This document shows, one piece after another, positions 35,594 to 46,734 of a DNA stretch of 64,000 nucleotides. The translations under genes and the position numbers were made by a program. The notes under the pieces were generated by a model. The model made no database searches. It was not told where the DNA came from and saw only the letters and a program-made list of their open reading frames with translations. The DNA comes from Sulfitobacter sp. 20_GPM-1509m (GTDB lineage Bacteria; Pseudomonadota; Alphaproteobacteria; Rhodobacterales; Rhodobacteraceae), in NCBI RefSeq assembly GCF_000620505.1, contig NZ_JIBC01000007.1, positions 310,001 through 374,000 on the forward strand, given 5' to 3'. How positions within the stretch are numbered: position 1 is the first letter of the stretch; every line of letters begins with the position of its first letter.

Positions 35594-36345
35594 CGGATGA
35601 TGCTCCTTTGAATGTGAATAAAGGGCATGTTCAGCGCCGCAGCGGCGCGCCCGTCCGTCAGGGCATTGTCACCGACAAAGACCGCGTCCCGTGCCTGCAA
35701 CCCGCTGCGGCTCAGCGCCATGGTCAGCATCATCGGATCGGGCTTGCCCAGGCTGCGCCAGCGCAGATCAGGATGAATCGCGTGCAAGGCTGCCAGCAAT
35801 GCGCCGGTCTCGGCGACCGGCTGGTTGTCGTGACCGGGGTGCGACAGATCCTCGTTTGACACCCACAAGGGCGCGCCCTCCCCGACTTGCGTCAGGATCG
35901 GCCCCATGCTGTCCACCGTCACACCCGCATCGCGGCACAGCACCACCGCTTGCGGCATGTCCGCCGCGGGGTCGATCCCCAGTTCGGTCGCACGGGCCAT
36001 CATGGCGGCGCTGGCAAACAGACGGACCCGGCGCAGTCCTTCGACGCAGGCCAGATGTTCCAGCAAGACCTCGCCTGCCAAAAGGATGCGCGTGGCAGGC
36101 ACCGCGATCCCCAGACCCGCCAGCCGCTGCGACATCTGCTTTGCCGTGCACTCCGAGGCATTCGACACGACCCACAGCCGCGCCCCACAGTCCGCCACAA
36201 AATCCGCCGTATCGGCAAAGGGGAGTCCTTCGGCAATCAGGCAACCGTCCAGATCGCACAGCACAAGCCGGGCGTTCGCAACAGCAGCAGCGTCCAGCCG
36301 GCCGTGCCGGTGTGTCAGGGGATATAATGTCGTCGCAGCGTCCAA
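35590..36345 (-). CDS. HAD-superfamily hydrolase (subfamily IIA, NagD/PGP-like)
   Basis: The 251-residue cytoplasmic protein has the HAD motifs: nucleophile D31 and D33 in CDLDGCL, the Ser of motif II in VVSNAS, Lys in GKPDP and the acidic motif IV GDNALTDGRAA. The cap is of the C2A kind, as in NagD, phosphoglycolate and glycerol-phosphate phosphatases. The start is TTG at 36345, with AGGAG eight bases upstream. It is the first gene of the ABC transporter operon and probably dephosphorylates an intermediate of the imported substrate. Confidence 0.85.
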   Translation of the reverse strand: MDAATTLYPLTHRHGRLDAAAVANARLVLCDLDGCLIAEGLPFADTADFVADCGARLWVVSNASECTAKQMSQRLAGLGIAVPATRILLAGEVLLEHLACVEGLRRVRLFASAAMMARATELGIDPAADMPQAVVLCRDAGVTVDSMGPILTQVGEGAPLWVSNEDLSHPGHDNQPVAETGALLAALHAIHPDLRWRSLGKPDPMMLTMALSRSGLQARDAVFVGDNALTDGRAAAALNMPFIHIQRSIIR

Positions 36346-36479
36346 AGGATCGTCTCCTGTCAGGTGCGGGGCCGTTGCCTCGCGTCTGCGGCGACCTTTG
36401 ACGGGGTTGTGTGATGTTCCTGTAACAAAACAAACCTAGGCTATGGTTTAAGCAAAGCCCCAGTTTGGAATCACTGAAA

Positions 36480-37367
36480 ATGAGCCTGAGTACCGCCCGC
36501 CTGAATGCCATTCGCGCCGTGGCCGAAGGCGGATCATATGCCGCTGCCGCGCGCCGTCTGGGGGTTACGCAGCCGAACATTTCCGGCCAAGTGCGTGCCC
36601 TGGAAGCAGAATTCGGCGTGCGCCTGTTCTTGCGGACCTCAGGGCAGCTGCACCCGACCGCGCTCTGCCTGAAACTGTGCGATCTGGGCGAACGCGCTGC
36701 CGAAGCGCAGGACGAGGCGGAGCGGCTGTTGCGCAGCCGGTCCTCCCTGCGTGAGGGGCGCATTGCCATCGGGTTGGGCAACGCCATGCCGGGCATGGCG
36801 GTGATCGCCGCCTTTCACCGCGCCTTTCCGGGGGTGACGCTGGATGTGGAAACCGGATCGCACCAGAAAATCGCCCGCGCTGTGCTGACCCATGAATGTG
36901 ACATCGGCGTGCTGCCGGATGTCTCTGCCGATCCCCGCTTTCGCCGTGAACATCTGGCCTCGTCCGAGGTGATCGCCATCGCGCCCGCCGATCATCCGCT
37001 GGCGCAGGCGTCCGAAGTGACCGCCGCCGATCTGTCGCGCGTGCCGCTGATCTTTCGCGCCAGCGGGTCGTCCACGCAGCGGACGGTGGAACGGATGTTC
37101 GCCCGCGCCAACCTGACCCCGCAGCCCTTCCTGACGTTGGACGCCCGCGACGGGTTGTACGAAGCTGTCGTAAACGGGTTGGGCGTGGGGTTCATGTGGC
37201 GCGCCAGCACCGGTCGCACCGACGGTGTGGCGCGGCTGCCCATCGTCGAGATGCGCGGCCTTGCCACCCACGAAACGGTGTTCAGCCTGAAGGAAACCCA
37301 GAATCAGATCGTCGAAGCGTTCTATGGCGTCGCCAAGTCATTTGAGGCGGCGACGCCCATCCGTTAG
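36480..37367 (+). CDS. LysR-family transcriptional regulator
   Basis: The 295 residues comprise an N-terminal winged helix (about 1-62, with YAAAARRLGVTQPNISGQVRALE) and a periplasmic-binding-protein-like effector domain (about 85-290). I used the ATG at 36480; a TTG at 36465 is also in frame. It is divergent from the HAD-transporter operon across a 134-base gap, so it probably controls it. It converges with tex with only six bases between stops. Confidence 0.9.
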   Translation: MSLSTARLNAIRAVAEGGSYAAAARRLGVTQPNISGQVRALEAEFGVRLFLRTSGQLHPTALCLKLCDLGERAAEAQDEAERLLRSRSSLREGRIAIGLGNAMPGMAVIAAFHRAFPGVTLDVETGSHQKIARAVLTHECDIGVLPDVSADPRFRREHLASSEVIAIAPADHPLAQASEVTAADLSRVPLIFRASGSSTQRTVERMFARANLTPQPFLTLDARDGLYEAVVNGLGVGFMWRASTGRTDGVARLPIVEMRGLATHETVFSLKETQNQIVEAFYGVAKSFEAATPIR

Positions 37368-37373
37368 GGCCCT

Positions 37374-39701
<2,328 letters not shown>

Positions 39702-39926
39702 GTCGGGGAATCCTCTGAGTGTCGGACGCCTGTGATAGCGCCGCACGTCCCCGCCGCCAAGCCACGCTGGCGGTTTTGCGCTGTGACTCGGATGGATTAA
39801 CGCGGTGGCAAGTGACGGATCAAAAAGGTCTCGGCGTTATGTTCGTCCTCAAAGGACCGCGCCAGCAAGGCTCCATTGCCGCCAGACACCGTCCGGCCGA
39901 CAGTCAAAGCCAGAAATCCTGCGACG

Positions 39927-41600
39927 CTACCCACCCAAATCGACAGGCCCATGTTCGGCATAGGCATCTCCGGGGCCGGGATTGGAAGGATGCGAATGAC
40001 CGCCCAGATGGGTCATCACGCCCCAGACCGCATTCAGGGCCGTTTGTACCGCCCCTTCGACCCATGCGGGCGTCCAGCTGATGCCGTCGCCCGCCAGAAA
40101 CAGGCCACGCTGTTCGGGTGACATCCGGGATTGCTCGAAATGCCCGTACATGCGGTAGTTATAGCGGTAATGCCCCGGCAACGCGCCCTTGAACGCGCCC
40201 AGGAAATTCTCGTCGCTTTCCCAGCTGACCGTGATGGGGTTGCCGATGATATGCTGGGTGATGTCCACCTTGGGATAGATCTTGCGCAGCGCGTCCAGCG
40301 CCAGGTCGACCCGCTTTTCAACGGGCAGCGGCTCCATCTTCAGCGCATCCGACATCCACGAATAGGTCAGGCACATCACCGCAGGCGCGTTGGGGCCATC
40401 TTCAAACAGATAGGTGCCACGGGTCATGCGGTCGGTCAGCGTCACGCTCATCACCTCGCGGCCCGTCTCCGGGTCGCGGTCGCGCCAGAACGGGCGGTCT
40501 ACCATCACAAAGGTTTTCGACGACTGCATATAACGGGTGCGGTCCAGCGCCATCCACATATCCTGCGCCAGCAGCCGTTCCTCGAAATCCATCGACGTGG
40601 TCATCAGCCAGCTTTGGCAGGTGCTGATCAGCGCGTCGAATGTCTCGACACGGCCCCAGCGGTCGGTCACTTCGAACGGGCCATCGTCGCCCTGCTTGCG
40701 CACTTTCACCACCCCCGGCCGGGTCGATCCGCCGTGCAGTTTCTCCAGCGTCATCCCTTCGGGCCAGTGCACCATCTTGTCGGGGCTGCGGGTCCACAGG
40801 CCGCGCGGCACCTGTTCGACGCCGCCGACCATATAGTGTTGATCGTCATCCAGCCCCAGCAAGTTCACCCGCAGGATTTCCAACATTGAATTCGGAAAAT
40901 CACTGTCCCATCCGCCGGTGCCGAAACCGACCTGGCCAAAGACCTCGCGGTGCCGGAACGACAGTTTTTTGAACGCGTCGGACGAGGCGATAAAGTCGTA
41001 AAAACTGCGGTCGTCCCAGGCCCGTGCAATGGGGTTCCACAGTTCCTTGACCAACGCGGCATCGCGGGCCTTGATCGCCGCTTGCAAGGCGCCGAACTGG
41101 GCGTGATCCTCCAGCGCCTGCTGATAGGCGGCCCCGACCTCGCGGAACAGCGGCGGCAGGTCGTCGATGGTTTCGGCATAAAGCGTCTCGCCCGCCAGGT
41201 CGATGACAGTTGATCCTGCGGCCTTGGTCAGCGGGTTCGGAAAGGGCCGCGTCTCAATCCCCAGCATATCGACATAGTGATAAAAGGCGGTGGACGAGAG
41301 CGGGAAGCGCATACCGCCAAGCTCTGCGATGGCATTGGTGGTGCCCTCAAAGCTTTGGCTGCGCAGCCGTCCGCCGAATTGGCCGGATTCAAAGACGACG
41401 GGGCGCAGGCCCAGCTTCATCAGCTCATAGGCACAGATCACCCCGGAGATACCCGCGCCGATAATACCCACCGTGCGCCCGTGGCTTTCGGCGGGCACCT
41501 CGCCCAAGCCTGCGGGATTGGTGATCCAGTCGTCAAAGGCGAAGGTAAAGTCGGGGCCAAAGGCGGTGACATAGGGTTTGGGTCTGGGGTCAGATGTCAT
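39927..41600 (-). CDS. davB: Flavin amino-acid 2-monooxygenase, DavB-like (lysine 2-monooxygenase)
   Basis: DavB oxidatively decarboxylates L-lysine with O2 to 5-aminovaleramide; the related IaaM converts Trp to indole-3-acetamide. The 557 residues (start MTSDPRPKPY at 41600) carry the FAD-binding GAGISG (48-53), followed by ELMKLGLRPVVFESG, and a C-terminal FAD segment FLAGDGISWTPAWVEGAVQTAL. As far as I can recall the Pseudomonas DavB sequence, this one is very close throughout, including GPDFTFAFDDW, AELGGMRFP and YMQSSKTFVMVDRPFW. Its start lies 11 bases inside the davA-like gene. Lysine as substrate is by homology; Trp or another amino acid is possible. Confidence 0.82.
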   Translation of the reverse strand: MTSDPRPKPYVTAFGPDFTFAFDDWITNPAGLGEVPAESHGRTVGIIGAGISGVICAYELMKLGLRPVVFESGQFGGRLRSQSFEGTTNAIAELGGMRFPLSSTAFYHYVDMLGIETRPFPNPLTKAAGSTVIDLAGETLYAETIDDLPPLFREVGAAYQQALEDHAQFGALQAAIKARDAALVKELWNPIARAWDDRSFYDFIASSDAFKKLSFRHREVFGQVGFGTGGWDSDFPNSMLEILRVNLLGLDDDQHYMVGGVEQVPRGLWTRSPDKMVHWPEGMTLEKLHGGSTRPGVVKVRKQGDDGPFEVTDRWGRVETFDALISTCQSWLMTTSMDFEERLLAQDMWMALDRTRYMQSSKTFVMVDRPFWRDRDPETGREVMSVTLTDRMTRGTYLFEDGPNAPAVMCLTYSWMSDALKMEPLPVEKRVDLALDALRKIYPKVDITQHIIGNPITVSWESDENFLGAFKGALPGHYRYNYRMYGHFEQSRMSPEQRGLFLAGDGISWTPAWVEGAVQTALNAVWGVMTHLGGHSHPSNPGPGDAYAEHGPVDLGG

Positions 41601-42405
41601 CGCGTGTCGTTCCAGTTTCGGTGTAAATCTCGGGGCGGCGGTCGTGCAGATAGCGCACGGCTTGGCGGGTGCGCGCAATCTCGGCCCGGTCAAGATCGGC
41701 AACGATCAGCCCCGGGCCCCGACCCGCCCGCGCAATGTCGCGGCCATCGGGCGCACAGACGCAGGACAATCCGCAATAGTCGAAATCACCTTCGCTGCCG
41801 CAATAATTGGCATAGACCATAAAGATCCCGTTTTCCTCGGCCCGTGCGGGGACCAGCCGCGTGGCGACACTGTCATAGGGGATCATGTTGGCGGTGGGTG
41901 TCAGCACCAGATCTGCCCCGTCCAGCGCATAGGCGCGGGACAATTCGGGAAACTCGATGTCATAGCAAATCGCCAGCGCAACCTGCCAGCCGTTCCACGA
42001 CACCACCCGCGCGCGGGCATGCCCCGCCTGAAACTGCGCACGGTCCACATCACCGTAAAGATGGGTCTTGCGGTAGTGTGCGATGCGCGCCCCCGCCGCG
42101 TCGATCAGTTGCACGGCGTTGAAGGGCGCACCGCCCTGTGGGTCAGCCTGCGGATAGCCATACAGGATCGCCAGCCCGTGACGCCGCGCGATATCGGCCA
42201 CCTGTGCGGCGTTGGGTCCATCGGCAGGTTGCGCCAGTTCCAGAACGCGGGCTGCACCGATGTTATAGCCGGTCAGATACATCTCGGGCGTGACCAGCAG
42301 ATCGCAACCTGCGGCCTTGGCCTGTGCTGCATATCCGTCCAGTTGTTCAAGACAATGCGCCACACCCGACGACGCCGGAGCAATCTGCATACATGCTATT
42401 TTCAC
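41590..42405 (-). CDS. davA: Nitrilase-superfamily amidase, DavA-like (5-aminovaleramidase)
   Basis: DavA hydrolyses 5-aminovaleramide to 5-aminovalerate and ammonia. I place the start at GTG 42405 (VKIACMQIAP), because AGGAGG lies five bases upstream; the frame is open to 42444. In this 271-residue form the catalytic triad is E41 (VTPEMYLTGYN), K113 (YRKTHLYG) and C147 (AICYDIEFPE). The sequence follows Pseudomonas DavA closely in TPEMYLTGYNIG, THLYGDVDR, TANMIPYD and YANYCGSE. Overlap with davB and the pairing of monooxygenase and amidase support the two-step pathway. Confidence 0.82.
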   Translation of the reverse strand: MKIACMQIAPASSGVAHCLEQLDGYAAQAKAAGCDLLVTPEMYLTGYNIGAARVLELAQPADGPNAAQVADIARRHGLAILYGYPQADPQGGAPFNAVQLIDAAGARIAHYRKTHLYGDVDRAQFQAGHARARVVSWNGWQVALAICYDIEFPELSRAYALDGADLVLTPTANMIPYDSVATRLVPARAEENGIFMVYANYCGSEGDFDYCGLSCVCAPDGRDIARAGRGPGLIVADLDRAEIARTRQAVRYLHDRRPEIYTETGTTRDDI

Positions 42406-42450
42406 CCAGGCCTCCTGTGTCCGCCCTGCCCTTTGCTCCGCCAAGTGTTG

Positions 42451-43956
42451 CTACATTTGGGCGTCCGCATCCAGCGGCCAAATGGGACGGCGCACGTTGA
42501 CGTAGGGGCGTCGGCTCATTTGCGGCGTGGACAGCGCGCCGCTGTCGCACACAATCACCTTGCCCGCGATCGGCTCGAACGCGGCGCGAAAGTGCTGCAT
42601 GGATTTCACTGCAACGACCGATTTCTGCTCGGGCTGAATGCCGAATGTCTTGAACTGTTGCAGGTCCAGCATCTGATCCCGTTCCGTCGTCACCAGAATG
42701 TCGATGCCGTCCACCCGCAGAACCGCCGTGGGGCCAAAGCTGCGGCGCAACCCACCCAGCATCGGCCCGTCGCCGGTCAGCCACCCGTCCGAGATGTGCA
42801 TGATCTGGCCGCTCAACGTCAGCGGCCCGCCGCCAAAGGCCGGATCGTTCTTGCCGCCAAGTTCCAGCGTTACCGCGTCGCCGACAGCCCCCGCGCACAG
42901 TGCGGCGGCAGCGTCCGGGTCGATCATCGGGGCAAAGGTCGCGTTTTTCAGCCCGGCGTCCAGCATGGCAGCCAGCAGATTGGTCGCATCGCCGTAAGCA
43001 CCCGATCCGGGGTTGTCGGCATAATCCGCGATCACCAGCGGCCCCTTGGCCGTGTCGAACGATGTGGCGACCGCACAGGCATCTTCGACGCTTAGGAAAT
43101 CGTTGGCGATGCTGTTGCGCGCCTCCCAGATTTCCGCCGCGATCTGCTGGGAAATGGTGTGGGCACGTGCCTCGGCTCCATCGGTCTTGGTGTCATAGGT
43201 GACCAGAACCGTGGGGCCCATGTCGTGAATATCCGCATCGCTGAAGCCTGCGTTGATCGACACGCAGTGAATGCCTGCTTCGGTCTCGTGGTCCAGTGCG
43301 CGCGCATAGAGCGGCACGATCGGCCCCACGTCGGTGCGCCCGCCGTTGGGATCATCCAGCATCGGACAGGCCACGCGGCAGGTTTTCGGGTGGCTTTTGC
43401 CCGCCATCGCGGCCTCAAGAATACGGCCCGCTTGTTGCCCGCGTTCACGCAGATCGATGTGGGGGTAGGTCTTGTAGGACACGATGATATCGGCCAGTTC
43501 CGCCATCTGCGGGGTCACGTTGCAATGCAGGTCCAGCGTGGTGGCGATGGGCATGTCCGGTCCCACGATGTCGCGCAGACGTTGCAACAATTCGCCCTCG
43601 CCGTCCTCGCAGAATTCGGTGACCATGGCCCCGTGCATGGCCAGCAGGATGCCGTCCAATGTGTCCTTGTGCTGTTCAACGGCCGCGCAAATCTTGCCTG
43701 CCACATGCTCGAATGCGTGCCGCGACACCTTGGACCCCGGCACGGCATAGGCGGAAATCACATGGGTCAGGTCCCAACCCGCTTCGTCGGCCACATCGGT
43801 AAACCCGGACAGGCCGGTGTTGCCGTCGGACAGACGCGCCAACGCCTCGTCACCTTCCATCAGCGCATCGACCTCAAAGTTATGCAGCTCGGTCAGGCCC
43901 TTTTTGAACGTGTTGCTTTCATGAAGAAATTCGGCAGTGAGGACATGGTGCGTCAT
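42451..43956 (-). CDS. M81 family metallohydrolase (MlrC-like)
   Basis: The 501 residues form the two M81/MlrC domains. Putative metal-site residues are in EFLHESNTF near the N-terminus, AMHGAM, DLHCNVTPQM and YKTYPHIDLRERG. The founding member, MlrC, cleaves a linear tetrapeptide containing unusual and D-residues during microcystin breakdown; most family members have no known substrate. It starts three bases after the last transporter ATPase gene and precedes davA, so it should act on the imported material, either as a peptidase or as an N-acyl amino acid deacylase. Confidence 0.88.
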   Translation of the reverse strand: MTHHVLTAEFLHESNTFKKGLTELHNFEVDALMEGDEALARLSDGNTGLSGFTDVADEAGWDLTHVISAYAVPGSKVSRHAFEHVAGKICAAVEQHKDTLDGILLAMHGAMVTEFCEDGEGELLQRLRDIVGPDMPIATTLDLHCNVTPQMAELADIIVSYKTYPHIDLRERGQQAGRILEAAMAGKSHPKTCRVACPMLDDPNGGRTDVGPIVPLYARALDHETEAGIHCVSINAGFSDADIHDMGPTVLVTYDTKTDGAEARAHTISQQIAAEIWEARNSIANDFLSVEDACAVATSFDTAKGPLVIADYADNPGSGAYGDATNLLAAMLDAGLKNATFAPMIDPDAAAALCAGAVGDAVTLELGGKNDPAFGGGPLTLSGQIMHISDGWLTGDGPMLGGLRRSFGPTAVLRVDGIDILVTTERDQMLDLQQFKTFGIQPEQKSVVAVKSMQHFRAAFEPIAGKVIVCDSGALSTPQMSRRPYVNVRRPIWPLDADAQM

Positions 43957-43959
43957 GGG

Positions 43960-44910
43960 TTATCCTTGGATTGGGTGAAAACAGGCGACAGGGTGTGGTC
44001 CGCGGCTCAGCACGGGAACCGTCTCGCGGCATTTGGCGGTGACATTTGGACAGCGCCCGGCAAAAGCGCAGCCGCGCGGCAGGTCGAAACCGCTGGGGAT
44101 CTCGCCGGTCAGTTCGGTGGCCTCCTGACGGGTGTCTGGATCGGGGGCAAAGGTGCTGGCCATCAGCGCGCGGGTGTAAGGATGGCGTGGGGCAGCATTG
44201 GGATCGGGCAATTCCTCAACCACTGCGCCCAGATACATCACCACGATGCGATTGCAGAAATAGCGGACCAGCCCAAGGTCGTGGCTGATGAACAGGTAAG
44301 TCAGGTCCAGATCGCGCTGCAGTTGCTGGATCAACGACACGATCTGCGCCTGAATGGATACGTCCAGCGACGCCGTAGGCTCGTCCAGCACGATAAAGTC
44401 CGGGTTCAACGCCAGGGCGCGCGCAATGCCGACCCGCTGACGTTGCCCGCCGGACAACTGGTGGGGATAGCTTTGTGCCATTGAGTTGGGCAGGCCGACC
44501 TTTTCCAAAAGCTCGGCAATGCGCCCCTCCGGCACACGCGCGCCTTGCACCACAAAAGGTTCTGCCAGCGCATCCGCCACCCGATACCGCGGATCAAGAG
44601 AGGAATATGGATCTTGGAACACCATCGCCATACGCTGGCGCATCTTGCGCAGGTCACGACGGCTTAGCTGCGTCAGGTCGGCCCCTTCAAAGCAGACAGC
44701 ACCTTTGGTCGGCTCAATCAGCCGCAACACCAGACGGGCCAGCGTGGACTTGCCACACCCGCTTTCGCCAACCACGCCGACGATATCGCCACGTGCAATC
44801 GACAGCGACACATCACGGACCGCCAACATGCTGCGCGGTTTTTTCAGGAACCCGCCGGGGGTATCGAACCGCTTGGACAGGGACTGGATTTTGACAAGAG
44901 GTTCAGACAT
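43960..44910 (-). CDS. Oligopeptide ABC transporter ATPase (DppF/OppF type)
   Basis: The 316 residues have Walker A GESGCGKS, signature LSGGQRQRVGIARAL and Walker B FIVLDEPTASLD, then the oligopeptide-family C-terminal region with a Cys-rich segment CAFAGRCPNVTAKCRE that can bind an iron-sulfur centre in relatives. It overlaps the upstream ATPase gene by eight bases and is three bases from the M81 gene. Confidence 0.93.
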   Translation of the reverse strand: MSEPLVKIQSLSKRFDTPGGFLKKPRSMLAVRDVSLSIARGDIVGVVGESGCGKSTLARLVLRLIEPTKGAVCFEGADLTQLSRRDLRKMRQRMAMVFQDPYSSLDPRYRVADALAEPFVVQGARVPEGRIAELLEKVGLPNSMAQSYPHQLSGGQRQRVGIARALALNPDFIVLDEPTASLDVSIQAQIVSLIQQLQRDLDLTYLFISHDLGLVRYFCNRIVVMYLGAVVEELPDPNAAPRHPYTRALMASTFAPDPDTRQEATELTGEIPSGFDLPRGCAFAGRCPNVTAKCRETVPVLSRGPHPVACFHPIQG

Positions 44911-45868
44911 CCAGCGCTCCGTTCAAAGGGTAATGGCAAGCGACCGTGCCCGCGTCGGACAGGCCGCGCTGAACAGGAACCTTGGTGTCGCAACCTGCAC
45001 CCGCGCGCGGGCAGCGGGGGTGAAACCGGCAACCTGCAGGATAGGCCGTGGCCGATGCCACGTTGCCGGGAATGCCTGTCAGCGATCCGGGTGCCATGCC
45101 CTCGCGGGGGATACAGTCGATCAGGGCGGCTGAATAGGGATGCTGCGGGCTGGCAAACAGCGCATGCACCGGCTTTTGCTCGGCCAGCCGGCCCGCATAG
45201 AGCACCGCCACCTTGTCACAGGCCTGTGCCACAACGCCCATGTCGTGCGTGATCAGCACCAGCGCCAGACCGCGTTCACGCACCAGACGCGTCAGCAGAT
45301 GGATGATCTGCGCCTGAACCGTGACATCCAGCGCCGTCGTCGGCTCGTCCGCGACGATCAGGTCGGGATTGCCCGCCAATGCCATCGCGATGACGATACG
45401 TTGCTTCATGCCACCAGACAGCTGGTGCGGATAGGCCGAACAGATGGTGTCAGCCTGCGGGATGCGCAGTTGGGTCAGCAGTTCGATGGTGCGCGCCCGC
45501 GCCTCCTTGCGGTCCAGACCCAGATGCGTGCGGGACACGAAATCAACCTGTGGGCCAATCCGCTGAACGGGATCCAGCGCCGTCATCGGGTTTTGCGTGA
45601 TGAACGCGATCCGCCGCCCGCGCAGCGCGCGCAGCTTGCGCTTTGGCAGCGTGGCAAGGTCGGTGCCGTCAAATTCCAGCGATCCTGCGGTGACGCGCCC
45701 GCCGATCAGCGGCAGCAAGCCGGTCAGCGCAAGTGCCGTCAGCGATTTGCCCGATCCGCTTTCGCCAACCAGCCCCATGATCTCGCCCTTGGCCAGGTCA
45801 AAGCTGACGCTTTCCAGCAGGGTCAGGGTGCCGATGCCCACCGACAGGTTTTTGACACTCAGCAACAT
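44903..45868 (-). CDS. Oligopeptide ABC transporter ATPase (DppD/OppD type)
   Basis: The 321 residues start [13 protein letters not shown] at 45868, where the ATG overlaps the permease stop by one base; the frame stays open upstream to 46543, but that part is only the shadow of the permease gene. Walker A is GESGSGKS, signature LSGGMKQR, Walker [13 protein letters not shown], and the C-terminal [14 protein letters not shown] is the expected cysteine motif. Confidence 0.93.
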   Translation of the reverse strand: MLLSVKNLSVGIGTLTLLESVSFDLAKGEIMGLVGESGSGKSLTALALTGLLPLIGGRVTAGSLEFDGTDLATLPKRKLRALRGRRIAFITQNPMTALDPVQRIGPQVDFVSRTHLGLDRKEARARTIELLTQLRIPQADTICSAYPHQLSGGMKQRIVIAMALAGNPDLIVADEPTTALDVTVQAQIIHLLTRLVRERGLALVLITHDMGVVAQACDKVAVLYAGRLAEQKPVHALFASPQHPYSAALIDCIPREGMAPGSLTGIPGNVASATAYPAGCRFHPRCPRAGAGCDTKVPVQRGLSDAGTVACHYPLNGALDV

Positions 45869-46734
45869 CAGCTTTCCCGCACGCGCGCGCGCACGTCCAG
45901 CGCATGGATCAGCGCATCGCCGAACAGGTTGATCGCAAAGACGGTCACGGCCACGGCCACCCCCGGAATGATGATGATCCACGGCGCCTTGAACATCTGC
46001 GCCGTGCCCGACGACATCAGCCCGCCCCAACTGGGTGTCGGAGGCTGCGCGCCAAGGCCGAAGAACCCCAGCGTCGCCTCGAGGATGATCGCGTCCCCCG
46101 TGGCCAGCATCGCGGCGACAATCACCGGTGCCAGCGTGTTGGGCAAAAGGTGGCGCATCAGGATATGCCCGTGGCTTGCGCCCAAGGACCGCGACGCCTC
46201 GACAAAGGTTTCCGATTTGATCGCCATGATCTGCGAGCGCGTCAGCCGGGTGAACAGTGCCAGATAGGCCACTCCGATGGCGACCATCGCACCGGTGACA
46301 CCGGGGCCGATGATGGCCACCAGTATGAGCGCCACCAGAATTTCGGGGAACGACCACGTCAGATCGATCACCGCCGTCACCGCGCGGTCGAACCGGCCTC
46401 CGAAATAGCCAGACGCAGCCCCCAGGCACATGCCGCAGAAAACCGAGATACCAATCGCAATCGTTGACACGCTCAACGAGGTCCGCGCGCCGTACATGAT
46501 GCGCGTCAGCATATCGCGGCCGAACTCGTCGGTGCCCAGCCAATGCGCCGCATCCGGTGCTCGGAACGCATTGGGCAGGTCCTGAATGTCGTATTCATAA
46601 GGTGTCAGGTACGGCGCAAAGACCGCAACGAACACCACCAGTATCAGCCAGGTGCCTGCGATCACGCCCTTGGGTCGGCACATGACGCGACCCAATGTGG
46701 TGTCGGACAGTTTCAACGCGACCACCCCCATCAC
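45868..46734 (-). CDS. Oligopeptide ABC transporter permease (DppC type)
   Basis: The 288-residue inner-membrane protein has the features AHWLGTDEFGRDMLTRIMYGARTS and an EAA loop (FVEASRSLGASHGHILMRHLLPN) with six hydrophobic segments. It overlaps the DppB-type gene by four bases. Confidence 0.93.
   Translation of the reverse strand: MMGVVALKLSDTTLGRVMCRPKGVIAGTWLILVVFVAVFAPYLTPYEYDIQDLPNAFRAPDAAHWLGTDEFGRDMLTRIMYGARTSLSVSTIAIGISVFCGMCLGAASGYFGGRFDRAVTAVIDLTWSFPEILVALILVAIIGPGVTGAMVAIGVAYLALFTRLTRSQIMAIKSETFVEASRSLGASHGHILMRHLLPNTLAPVIVAAMLATGDAIILEATLGFFGLGAQPPTPSWGGLMSSGTAQMFKAPWIIIIPGVAVAVTVFAINLFGDALIHALDVRARVRES

Noticed and set aside
41578-43095. Plus-strand open frame opposite davA and the M81 gene
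   Set aside because: It spans two well-supported minus-strand genes and has antisense composition.
45869-46543. N-terminal extension of the DppD-type ATPase
   Set aside because: The extension overlaps the permease gene in another frame; the real start at 45868 overlaps the permease stop by one base and begins the ABC domain correctly.
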